IMG/VR virus record: IMGVR_UViG_3300032242_001590
Span: 1-25,558 of that record
DNA: 25,558 bases
Strand: one strand, 5' to 3'
Origin: a virus
In this document: piece after piece, positions 1 through 4,883 of the stretch
Layout: each line of letters starts with the position of its first letter
Numbering within the stretch: the stretch's first letter is position 1
Notes under the pieces: generated by a model
Told to the model about the DNA's origin: nothing
The model's database searches: none
What the model saw: the letters and a program-made list of their open reading frames with translations, nothing else
Position numbers and translations under genes: made by a program

Positions 1-1
1 G

Positions 2-328
2 CGAGGACGCGTCTTCACTCCCAAAAGCACCGCGGATTTTGAGAGGCACATTCGGAAAAGCACTAAGCTGCAATATCACCTGGCGAACTTGGAACCGTTC
101 CAGGGAACCGTCGAGATCACTTTCGCGTTTGAGTATAAGCGCCCGAAGCGGACCACTCTGGAGATCCCTCGCGCCGACTTGGATAACTTGGTGAAAGCGG
201 TTCTTGATGGATTGAATGAAGTGGCATTCGTGGATGACAAACAGGTTGCATTGATCGCCGCCTCAAAAGGTTGGAGCGATCGGGACATGATTAAAGTTTC
301 AATTACGGAATTTAATAAGGGGGGTTGA
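2..328 (+). CDS. rusA: RusA-family Holliday junction resolvase (5' partial)
   Basis: Crossover junction endodeoxyribonuclease of the RusA family, which cuts four-way DNA junctions during phage recombination or before packaging. The frame is open to the left edge, so the start is missing; the residues before the first possible internal start still look like RusA (RGRVFTPKSTADFE). The diagnostic core is RADLDNLVKAVLDGLNEVAF followed by VDDKQV: the DLDN acidic pair and the later DD match the metal-binding aspartates, and the K of NLVK matches the conserved lysine. The visible part is 108 codons, so only a short N-terminus is lost. It is the only rightward gene in the left arm and converges on the small gene at 349-528. 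Family assignment is confident; activity is inferred. Confidence 0.88.
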   Translation, partial: RGRVFTPKSTADFERHIRKSTKLQYHLANLEPFQGTVEITFAFEYKRPKRTTLEIPRADLDNLVKAVLDGLNEVAFVDDKQVALIAASKGWSDRDMIKVSITEFNKGG

Positions 329-335
329 TCCCCCT
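318..335 (-). terminator. possible terminator hairpin between convergent genes
   Basis: AGGGGG (318-323) can pair with CCCCCT (330-335) around a 6-nt loop. It overlaps the stop of the RusA gene and lies 14 bases past the stop of the leftward gene at 349. Read on the minus strand the stem is followed by TATTAAATT, which is only moderately T-rich, so termination is plausible but weak. Confidence 0.35.
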
Positions 336-348
336 CACCATCCAAAAT

Positions 349-528
349 CTATTGGGCGTCGAGCGAAAGTGATTCGCACCCGCATTCCGGGCAACACTCA
401 GGTTCCAGCATCAATGCCATTCCCTTGGTGAGGGATTCATTGCTCACCCACTCGCAGTTATCGCACGCAAAAAAATACGCGGGTGGTGGTTCATACCAGG
501 CATCATTTTTCGGGATCACATACAGCAT
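349..528 (-). CDS. small cysteine-rich protein, probable zinc-binding, 59 aa
   Basis: Unrecognised small protein. The reading frame has a good AGGAG ribosome site seven bases before the ATG. The sequence contains FACDNCEW near residues 20-27 and CCPECGC near residues 45-51, so two CxxC pairs about 20 residues apart, the spacing of a small zinc ribbon. The stop lies 20 bp from the RusA stop, in convergent orientation. Upstream (544-577) is a palindromic repeat that could be its operator. Zinc binding is inferred from the cysteines; a nucleic-acid or protein-binding role is possible but not shown. Not a known family to me. Confidence 0.72.
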   Translation of the reverse strand: MLYVIPKNDAWYEPPPAYFFACDNCEWVSNESLTKGMALMLEPECCPECGCESLSLDAQ

Positions 529-543
529 ATTGGTTCTCCTGTT

Positions 544-615
544 ACTGCAATTGCAGTTCTTTTTACTGCAACTGCATATTTAGGGTCTAATCCGACCTAG
601 TTGATCAACTGCATA
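544..615. promoter_or_regulatory. palindrome and direct repeats upstream of the 349-528 gene
   Basis: ACTGCAATTGCAGT at 544-557 is a perfect 14-bp palindrome. A second, imperfect copy, ACTGCAACTGCAT, follows at 565-577, and the 10-mer CAACTGCATA occurs at both 569-578 and 606-615. The cluster sits just before the ribosome site of the leftward gene at 349-528, where a regulator would bind. The rest of 578-703 is A+T-rich and holds no gene that I can see. Operator function is an inference. Confidence 0.45.
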
Positions 616-703
616 GGTTGTTGAACTAAGTCAATCGAAAAACAACGATCTCAATTAAAAATATAATCGAGTTTAATAGAATATCAACTTAATCCGTCGG
701 TCT

Positions 704-1126
704 TTAAACCCGCCGCCTAAAGTATTTGAGAGTCGTCCTGAGATTCCAAAACACCTTCTCCGGGAAGGGAATCCCGTACAGGGTCACGTTTTCCTCAATC
801 TTTTCACGCCAATACTTGGTTAAAAGGACGCCCTCGAAACCCCCGGTCTTTCTCCAAGTCGCATTTACCCGCCGATAGAACTGGGACAATTGTTCCAGGC
901 GCATGATCTTTACTTGGACCTTATCGGCGAAAAACGGATCATGTTTCAGAATATACGGGGAATCCTCAAAGTAGTTCAGGGTCTTTTCGATCCGCTTCAA
1001 CTGATCGCGCCAAGAGTCGGCCGCGGGGTTGCCTGGTTCGTCGGCTAGCTTAAATCGTAATCTCACGGCCAGCTTTTCAAGGGCGGCCTTGCGCTTTGCT
1101 CTCGCTTGCTTTGGGTTTTGTCTCAT
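704..1126 (-). CDS. hypothetical protein, basic and helical, 140 aa
   Basis: Unrecognised protein. I chose the ATG at 1126 because it is preceded by GGAAAGGAAACACA, a good ribosome site; the frame is open further upstream, but that part (GQGAPPHRIQ) looks like non-coding sequence. The N-terminus (MRQNPKQARAKRKAALEKLA) is strongly basic. The rest is rich in charged, probably helical residues with scattered aromatics (YFEDSPYI, TLYGIPFPEKVFW) and ends in FRRRV. The charge suggests nucleic-acid binding, but no known motif is visible. It has gene-free DNA of about 600 bp upstream and 175 bp downstream. Confidence 0.68.
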   Translation of the reverse strand: MRQNPKQARAKRKAALEKLAVRLRFKLADEPGNPAADSWRDQLKRIEKTLNYFEDSPYILKHDPFFADKVQVKIMRLEQLSQFYRRVNATWRKTGGFEGVLLTKYWREKIEENVTLYGIPFPEKVFWNLRTTLKYFRRRV

Positions 1127-1722
1127 TGTGTTTCCTTTCCATTGTATTCGGTGCGGGGGGGCACCCTGCCCACCATCCAAAATTCTAATAGGCACGCCAA
1201 GGAGGCCCCGGCGCTGCCGCGACCCGGCCGCAATCCCGCCGCGTACGTTTCCAAACAATAGCTTGCGCGGATTGATCCGGATTGAACCCCGGCCCGCATT
1301 GATCCGGACCCCGAATAGGTTTCATCGGTTTTATCGGTTTCGATCCGGCTGGTTTGGTAATGTTTCAATTTGTTCATAAAATCGTTTTTGTTATGTAAAC
1401 CCGAAAACCTCAATTTCGACCCTAAACTCGACCCGTTGATTCAACTGGACCCATAGAACTACGCGTAATCATTAGGGAATTCCGCGCGTATCGCTCGACG
1501 TTGCCACCAGAATTTTTTTCGGGGGGGCCTCACCAACCCTACCAACCCCCCCGTCCGGCCGCTTAAAACGGCAAATTGGGGGCCTAGCGGGGCGTTTTGA
1601 TTAGACGTCCAGGGCGCCCGTTTTAAGGGCCTGAGGGGCAACCCATGCATTGACCACAATAATCGGGCCGGACGCGTTAAAACGGCAAATAAAGAGGAAT
1701 GCGGGGCCATTAGGTGCGCCGC
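1127..1722. other. gene-free, G+C-rich stretch with short repeats
   Basis: I see no convincing gene here. Open frames exist on the minus strand but lack ribosome sites and look random (runs of R, P, G). The stretch contains ATTGATCCGGA twice (1271-1281, 1298-1308), a CGGATTGA pair at 10-bp spacing (1268 and 1278), and a 14-bp repeat described separately. It also has long C or G runs (near 1520 and 1547). It could be an origin, a decayed gene or a regulatory region; the sequence does not decide. Confidence 0.5.
1563..1690. repeat. 14-bp direct repeat with a third inverted core
   Basis: TTAAAACGGCAAAT occurs exactly at 1563-1576 and 1677-1690. The core TTAAAACGG also occurs inverted at 1618-1626. 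Each direct copy has a GCCGGAC- or GTCCGGCC-like sequence on its left side. Three copies of a 9-bp core within 128 bp of gene-free DNA suggest protein binding sites or iterons, but there is no further support. Confidence 0.5.
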
Positions 1723-1986
1723 CTATTCGGTGATGGGGTTGAATATATCGGCCCCATAAGCGCGGGCCTCCATAACGGCCGCCGCGTGATCGCGGGTTTC
1801 GGTATGGCAAACGGCCCCCAATTCATCAAACAGTGTCGCGCGCCAGCCGGCTGCCAGGCATGACGGGGAAACGATAATGAACCGGGTTAGGGTTGCCGTA
1901 TTGAAACGACGGGTTTCGGGCGCCAGCGCCGCCGCTTGGGCGCGATATGCGGCCCGCTCTTTTAATATTTTTTCGATCAAGTCCAT
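1723..1986 (-). CDS. hypothetical small protein, 87 aa
   Basis: Unrecognised protein. The ATG at 1986 has a GAGG ribosome site eight bases upstream. The N-terminal 25 residues form a probable amphipathic helix (IEKILKERAAYRAQAAALAP), followed by a beta-like stretch (RFIIVSP, WRATLFDE) and an alanine-rich helix (HAAAVMEARAYGADIF). Composition is that of a real globular protein rather than a shadow frame. It is separated from the gene upstream by the hairpin at 2008-2031, so it may be expressed at a lower level than the rest of the leftward operon. Confidence 0.62.
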   Translation of the reverse strand: MDLIEKILKERAAYRAQAAALAPETRRFNTATLTRFIIVSPSCLAAGWRATLFDELGAVCHTETRDHAAAVMEARAYGADIFNPITE

Positions 1987-2007
1987 GGAGTGGTCCTCAA
2001 ATACAAA

Positions 2008-2031
2008 GCCCCCAGGCCGAAACCTGGGGGC
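2008..2031 (-). terminator. 9-bp hairpin ending the upstream leftward operon
   Basis: GCCCCCAGG (2008-2016) pairs perfectly with CCTGGGGGC (2023-2031) around a 6-nt loop. On the minus strand the stem is followed by TTTGTATTTG, a mediocre T tract, and it stands between the stop at 2039 and the start at 1986. It may act as an intrinsic terminator, or as an attenuator for the gene at 1723-1986. Confidence 0.55.
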
Positions 2032-2038
2032 GGGGGGG

Positions 2039-2344
2039 TTAGTTCTGTTTCATCAATTCCAGCTTGCGGCCGCGCTTCAATAACCGGCCGCCGCTAATGG
2101 TGCCGGCCCGTATCGCGTACAATTCAGCGCCAGGGGTTTCATTCACAAGAGCAAGAGCGCTATCCATGGCGTAGAAAACGCGCTCTTTGATTGATCCGTC
2201 AGGGGCGCCCGTTTCATACGCAACCAGATACCCGGCCAATTGCTCGACAATTGCGCCAGGGTTTCGGCATGCATTACACGTTCCGTTTTTCAGCCAGTGC
2301 GGGGCGAATTCTCGCCGGCAAGAACTGCAATTTTCTTTTTTCAT
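2039..2344 (-). CDS. small zinc-finger-like protein, 101 aa
   Basis: Unrecognised protein with a clear N-terminal zinc-finger-like motif: CSSC at residues 6-9 and CNAC at residues 23-26, 13 residues apart, with an HW between them. The remainder is helical and alanine-rich, with a basic tail (RLLKRGRKLELMKQN). Its ATG overlaps the TGA of the gene at 2341-2556 (ATGA), so the two are probably translationally coupled. Zinc binding is inferred from the cysteine spacing; DNA or RNA binding is plausible given the basic tail. Confidence 0.7.
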   Translation of the reverse strand: MKKENCSSCRREFAPHWLKNGTCNACRNPGAIVEQLAGYLVAYETGAPDGSIKERVFYAMDSALALVNETPGAELYAIRAGTISGGRLLKRGRKLELMKQN

Positions 2345-2556
2345 GCTACACCCACCAATTTGTCATAAGCGGCCGCCGCTTCATCCATATCGTAAAATTT
2401 GTAAATGGTGGCTACGGCCCCGCCCCCGAACGGCAAGTGACGCCCTTGCTTCACTTCCCAATAGTGCCGGCCTTCACCACAATAGTACCCCCACAATTCG
2501 AAGAATAGCCGGCCGCGCTGATGGTCTTGGTGTAGTTTTGGAGTCCTGTATTTCAT
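2341..2556 (-). CDS. hypothetical small protein, 71 aa
   Basis: Unrecognised small protein. The start at 2556 follows AAAGGAAACCAAATC, the leader shared by several genes of this operon. It is basic at the N-terminus and rich in aromatics in the middle (RLFFELWGYYCGEGRHYWEV), ending with a helix (DEAAAAYDKLVGVA). The glycine- and aromatic-rich centre followed by a helix suggests a compact alpha/beta fold. It is coupled to the next gene by an ATGA overlap. Two tandem hairpins lie just upstream in the leader (2594-2637). Confidence 0.66.
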   Translation of the reverse strand: MKYRTPKLHQDHQRGRLFFELWGYYCGEGRHYWEVKQGRHLPFGGGAVATIYKFYDMDEAAAAYDKLVGVA

Positions 2557-2593
2557 GATTTGGTTTCCTTTGGTTGTTGTTCTGACTGGTCAT

Positions 2594-2637
2594 CGTCAGG
2601 CCCCGCCTTACGGGACGACTCCCCAAAGATAGGGAGT
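2594..2637 (-). other. two tandem hairpins in an intercistronic leader
   Basis: ACTCCC (2618-2623) pairs with GGGAGT (2632-2637) around 8 nt, and CCCG (2602-2605) pairs with CGGG (2611-2614) around 5 nt, with CGTC/GACG (2594-2597, 2614-2617) as a possible alternative outer stem. They lie between the stop of the gene at 2646-2879 and the start of the gene at 2341-2556. No T tract follows, so they are more likely processing, stability or translation-control elements than a terminator. Confidence 0.45.
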
Positions 2638-2645
2638 TTCGACCT

Positions 2646-2879
2646 TTATGTTTCAATTTCGATTTCAATTTCATGAATCAGAAAAACGACGCGCCACGGA
2701 TCATACCAAGTCGAGGCCTCTTCCATGCCGGCCGCTTCCGCGTCTTCCCTGGTATCGAAAAAGTATTTCGCTTCCATGATTGGGAAATCTTTCTTCAGGC
2801 CGTTTTCGGGCGTCAGATATAGCCCGCTGAGCGCCATATGATTTCTTAACTCGATCATATATTTTTTTTGTGTTTTCAT
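2646..2879 (-). CDS. hypothetical small acidic protein, 77 aa
   Basis: Unrecognised protein. I chose the ATG at 2879, which follows AAAGGAACTGAAATC, rather than the in-frame ATG 11 codons upstream, which has no ribosome site. The sequence suggests an alpha/beta fold: MIELRNHMALSG, then EAKYFFDTREDAEAAG, then WRVVFLIHEIEIEIET. The C-terminal alternating IEIEIE is a low-complexity acidic beta-type tail coded by a short ATTTCGATTTCA-like repeat. It belongs to the leftward operon. No function can be assigned. Confidence 0.66.
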   Translation of the reverse strand: MKTQKKYMIELRNHMALSGLYLTPENGLKKDFPIMEAKYFFDTREDAEAAGMEEASTWYDPWRVVFLIHEIEIEIET

Positions 2880-2920
2880 GATTTCAGTTCCTTTTTTTGT
2901 TGTTGTTTTCAATTCGAATA

Positions 2921-3484
2921 TTACGCGTACCAGCTACAATAGGTGGGGCGCCCGTCCCATACAGTCAGGGAAATAGAAGAATTAACCTTGATGGACGTGG
3001 AGAGGGGCGAGAGCTTGAACGTTTCGGGGGCGCGGCTGCCGCCTTCCAGGTTGGCGACAACCTTAGCGGCCGCCCATGACGTGGCTTCAACCTGTTTTTT
3101 GTAAATTTCTTCAAGGGTCACCTTGAACCCCTCAACCTTGATCACGCGATAAAACTCGACGTTTGTCTGTTCCCAACCCCAGGAACACGTCAGGATCACG
3201 CCGGGTTTCAGCGACGCGCGAAATTCGGCAGCGCGGGCCTTGCGGGCGGCCTTTTCGTTCTCTTTGGCAATTTCGGCGCGCTTGAGGGATTCAACGTAGA
3301 GCTGAATGGCTTCAGAACGGCCCTGAATGGAGGGATACCGATAGCGAAACCAGGGTTTCGACGAAGTGCCGAAATAGCCAATTGCGCAAGGGTTGCCGGC
3401 CGGATCGGCGTAGGTGTAGATGACGCCCTTGGACGTTTCGAAAGTAAGAGTGGCGTTTTCGGGAATGTAGCGTGGAGTTTTCAT
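2921..3484 (-). CDS. conserved hypothetical phage protein, 187 aa
   Basis: The start at 3484 follows AAAAGGAAAATAAATC. The N-terminal half contains GYFGTSSKPWFRYRYPSIQG near residue 37 and then a charged helix (LKRAEIAKENEKAARKARAA). The C-terminal half has GVILTCSWGWEQTNVEFYRV near residue 95, a motif (SWGxxQTNxxFYxV) that I recall from uncharacterised proteins of phages and plasmids. The tail end (TVWDGRPTYCSWYA) is also typical of that group. The family has no known activity, and the helix between the halves may be a linker or coiled coil. Confidence 0.78.
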   Translation of the reverse strand: MKTPRYIPENATLTFETSKGVIYTYADPAGNPCAIGYFGTSSKPWFRYRYPSIQGRSEAIQLYVESLKRAEIAKENEKAARKARAAEFRASLKPGVILTCSWGWEQTNVEFYRVIKVEGFKVTLEEIYKKQVEATSWAAAKVVANLEGGSRAPETFKLSPLSTSIKVNSSISLTVWDGRPTYCSWYA

Positions 3485-3510
3485 GATTTATTTTCCTTTT
3501 ATTGTTTTGG

Positions 3511-3669
3511 TTATTTGTTGAGGTATTGAGCAATTCCGCGCGCCATGGTGATGACCATTGTCATAAATGCGGCGCAAGCAATAACTGCCGTGACGTCATG
3601 GCCGCTTGTGCCTGAATGGTTGCAAACTGTCATTGTGGCGATTGATGCGATTACGATTAGAGTTTTCAT
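3511..3669 (-). CDS. small membrane protein, 52 aa
   Basis: Unrecognised small protein starting at 3669 after AAAGGGGGCGCATAATC, a strong ribosome site that overlaps the end of the gene upstream (stop at 3672). Two hydrophobic stretches are visible: LIVIASIATMTV (residues 4-15) and VTAVIACAAFMTMVITMA (residues 26-43), joined by a short polar loop. This suggests a small two-pass or hairpin inner-membrane protein. A holin is possible in principle, but there is no endolysin nearby and it lies in the early-type operon, so a host-envelope or superinfection role is just as likely. Confidence 0.62.
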   Translation of the reverse strand: MKTLIVIASIATMTVCNHSGTSGHDVTAVIACAAFMTMVITMARGIAQYLNK

Positions 3670-3671
3670 GA

Positions 3672-3881
3672 TTATGCGCCCCCTTTCAGGTTGTGCATGA
3701 CAAACGCCAGATGATTAGAAGCGTCGGTCAAGTCGGTGAATTGGGATTGATTTAACTCAGCAAGCAAGGTTTCGGCAGAAACCGGGGCGTCAATCTTACC
3801 GATACGACAGCCGTTAAAAGAAACCCAGAACTCAGGTTTCGAGTAGATTTTTTCAAGGTCAAATTGGTTGGTGCGTTTCAT
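3672..3881 (-). CDS. hypothetical small protein, 69 aa
   Basis: Unrecognised protein. The start at 3881 follows AAAGGAACTAAAAAATC. The sequence reads as strands and a helix (EFWVSFNGCRIGKIDAPV, then SAETLLAELNQSQ, then HLAFVMHNLKGGA) and has no known motif. It is the first gene after the promoter at 3932-3961, and its stop lies two bases from the start of the small membrane protein gene, so the two are probably made together. Confidence 0.64.
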   Translation of the reverse strand: MKRTNQFDLEKIYSKPEFWVSFNGCRIGKIDAPVSAETLLAELNQSQFTDLTDASNHLAFVMHNLKGGA

Positions 3882-3931
3882 GATTTTTTAGTTCCTTTAC
3901 TTGGGCCGCCTTATTGCTGCCCTATGAATCA

Positions 3932-3961
3932 AAGATTATATCACGGTTAGATAATACGCAA
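3932..3961 (-). promoter_or_regulatory. leftward promoter, copy 1
   Basis: On the minus strand TTGCGT (3956-3961) is followed after 15 bp by TATAAT (3935-3940), with TGA just before it to give an extended -10 (TGATATAAT). The block CCGTGATATAATCTT is identical to that at 4707-4721. The predicted start of transcription, about 3928, is 47 bases before the start of the gene at 3672-3881. Confidence 0.75.
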
Positions 3962-4015
3962 TAAAAAAAGAGGCCAGGACGAAAATAATTCCGGCCCGGC
4001 CCCAAGTGATTAATA

Positions 4016-4663
4016 TCATGCCGTTTTTGCGGCCGCCCCGTCGACCAGGGCCTGAATTTTCTGATAGTATTTCTCGCGGGCCTTGAGAGTCTTGGCGTTT
4101 TTCAACCCATACACGGCCCCCGTGGCGTCAGAATAGATGCGGAAATACTCTTCGGATACATGGGCGCCTTTCATGGAGTTAACCAGCGCCAGAACGTCCC
4201 GGAAACGCGCGCCCTGGATGCGGGCCGCTTCCGATACTTTCGCCCCGTAGCGCACGCGGCCGGACTCGACCACGCGCTCACTCCAGGCCGCCAGGCCCGC
4301 CCCATGATTCTTACCTCCACAAGCACAATCACAATTCGGGCCGATCGCTTGAGTACAGCGCCCGTCGCAGTCACAAACGGCATCAGTACGCACCCAGGTA
4401 TAGCCGGACACGCGCCCCAGGTACTCAAAGGACTCGCCCCCGCATCCACAAACGAGATCACCATGGGCGGCATTACCCGGCACTGTCACGGGCGTCAAAC
4501 AGTCATTACACCGAAAGTAATGCGCCCGCTGAGAGGACGCCACGCCCACGAACGTCAGGCCAGCCTTTACTTTGCCGGCGGCAACCAGGGCGGCAGCCAT
4601 CTCAGGGGTTGGGGTTGTATCGATCAAAAGGGATTCACGCGTCAGTCTATTGTCGAGATTCAT
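4016..4663 (-). CDS. cysteine-rich protein with zinc-binding clusters, 215 aa
   Basis: I chose the ATG at 4663, which follows GGAACAAATC. An earlier in-frame ATG at 4705 would lie at or before the predicted start of transcription. The middle of the protein holds CNDC, CGCGGE, CDCDGRC and then NCDCACGGKNHG, about twelve cysteines between residues 50 and 120. The CxCDGRC...GPNCDCxCGGKNHG segment is one I recall from uncharacterised phage and actinobacterial proteins. The cysteine pairs suggest two or more zinc sites. The C-terminal part is helical and basic (KTLKAREKYYQKIQ). It may bind nucleic acid, but no activity is known. Confidence 0.76.
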   Translation of the reverse strand: MNLDNRLTRESLLIDTTPTPEMAAALVAAGKVKAGLTFVGVASSQRAHYFRCNDCLTPVTVPGNAAHGDLVCGCGGESFEYLGRVSGYTWVRTDAVCDCDGRCTQAIGPNCDCACGGKNHGAGLAAWSERVVESGRVRYGAKVSEAARIQGARFRDVLALVNSMKGAHVSEEYFRIYSDATGAVYGLKNAKTLKAREKYYQKIQALVDGAAAKTA

Positions 4664-4706
4664 GATTTGTTCCATTTCTATCGGGCCGTGGTTGGCTTGA
4701 TTCACT

Positions 4707-4736
4707 AAGATTATATCACGGCACCATAGAATGCAA
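4707..4736 (-). promoter_or_regulatory. leftward promoter, copy 2
   Basis: On the minus strand TTGCAT (4731-4736) is followed after 15 bp by an extended -10, TGATATAAT (-10 hexamer at 4710-4715). It shares CCGTGATATAATCTT and the same 15-bp spacing with the copy at 3932-3961. Transcription would start near 4703 and lead into the gene at 4016-4663. Confidence 0.75.
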
Positions 4737-4848
4737 CCCCTAACCGCAAATTATTTTCAGGCCCCCCCATTCCCTTGCAATCCCCGGCAGCGCCCCACGC
4801 CCCCCAGGGCACAACCAGGGCAACCAATTCACCAACCCCCTCAACAAG

Positions 4849-4877
4849 TTAAGATAACTTCATAATCTCTATATTAT
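4849..4877 (+). promoter_or_regulatory. possible rightward promoter for the structured RNA
   Basis: TTAAGA (4849-4854), then 17 bp, then TATTAT (4872-4877) fits a sigma-70-type promoter with four matches in each hexamer to TTGACA and TATAAT or better. It would start transcription close to 4884, where the first helix of the candidate RNA begins. Bases 4737-4848 upstream are C-rich and hold nothing else that I can recognise. Confidence 0.4.
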
Positions 4878-4883
4878 TAAACC

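Noticed and set aside
1123-1413. 96-aa minus-strand frame overlapping the start of the 704-1126 gene
   Set aside because: No ribosome site, random composition, and direct DNA repeats inside explain the residues; kept as gene-free.
1459-1810. Minus-strand frames of 83 and 69 aa
   Set aside because: They overlap each other and the better gene at 1723-1986, lack ribosome sites and are rich in R, P and G from G+C-rich DNA.
4664-4705. Upstream start for the cysteine-rich protein
   Set aside because: It would begin at or before the predicted transcription start of the promoter at 4707-4736; the ATG at 4663 has the shared leader.
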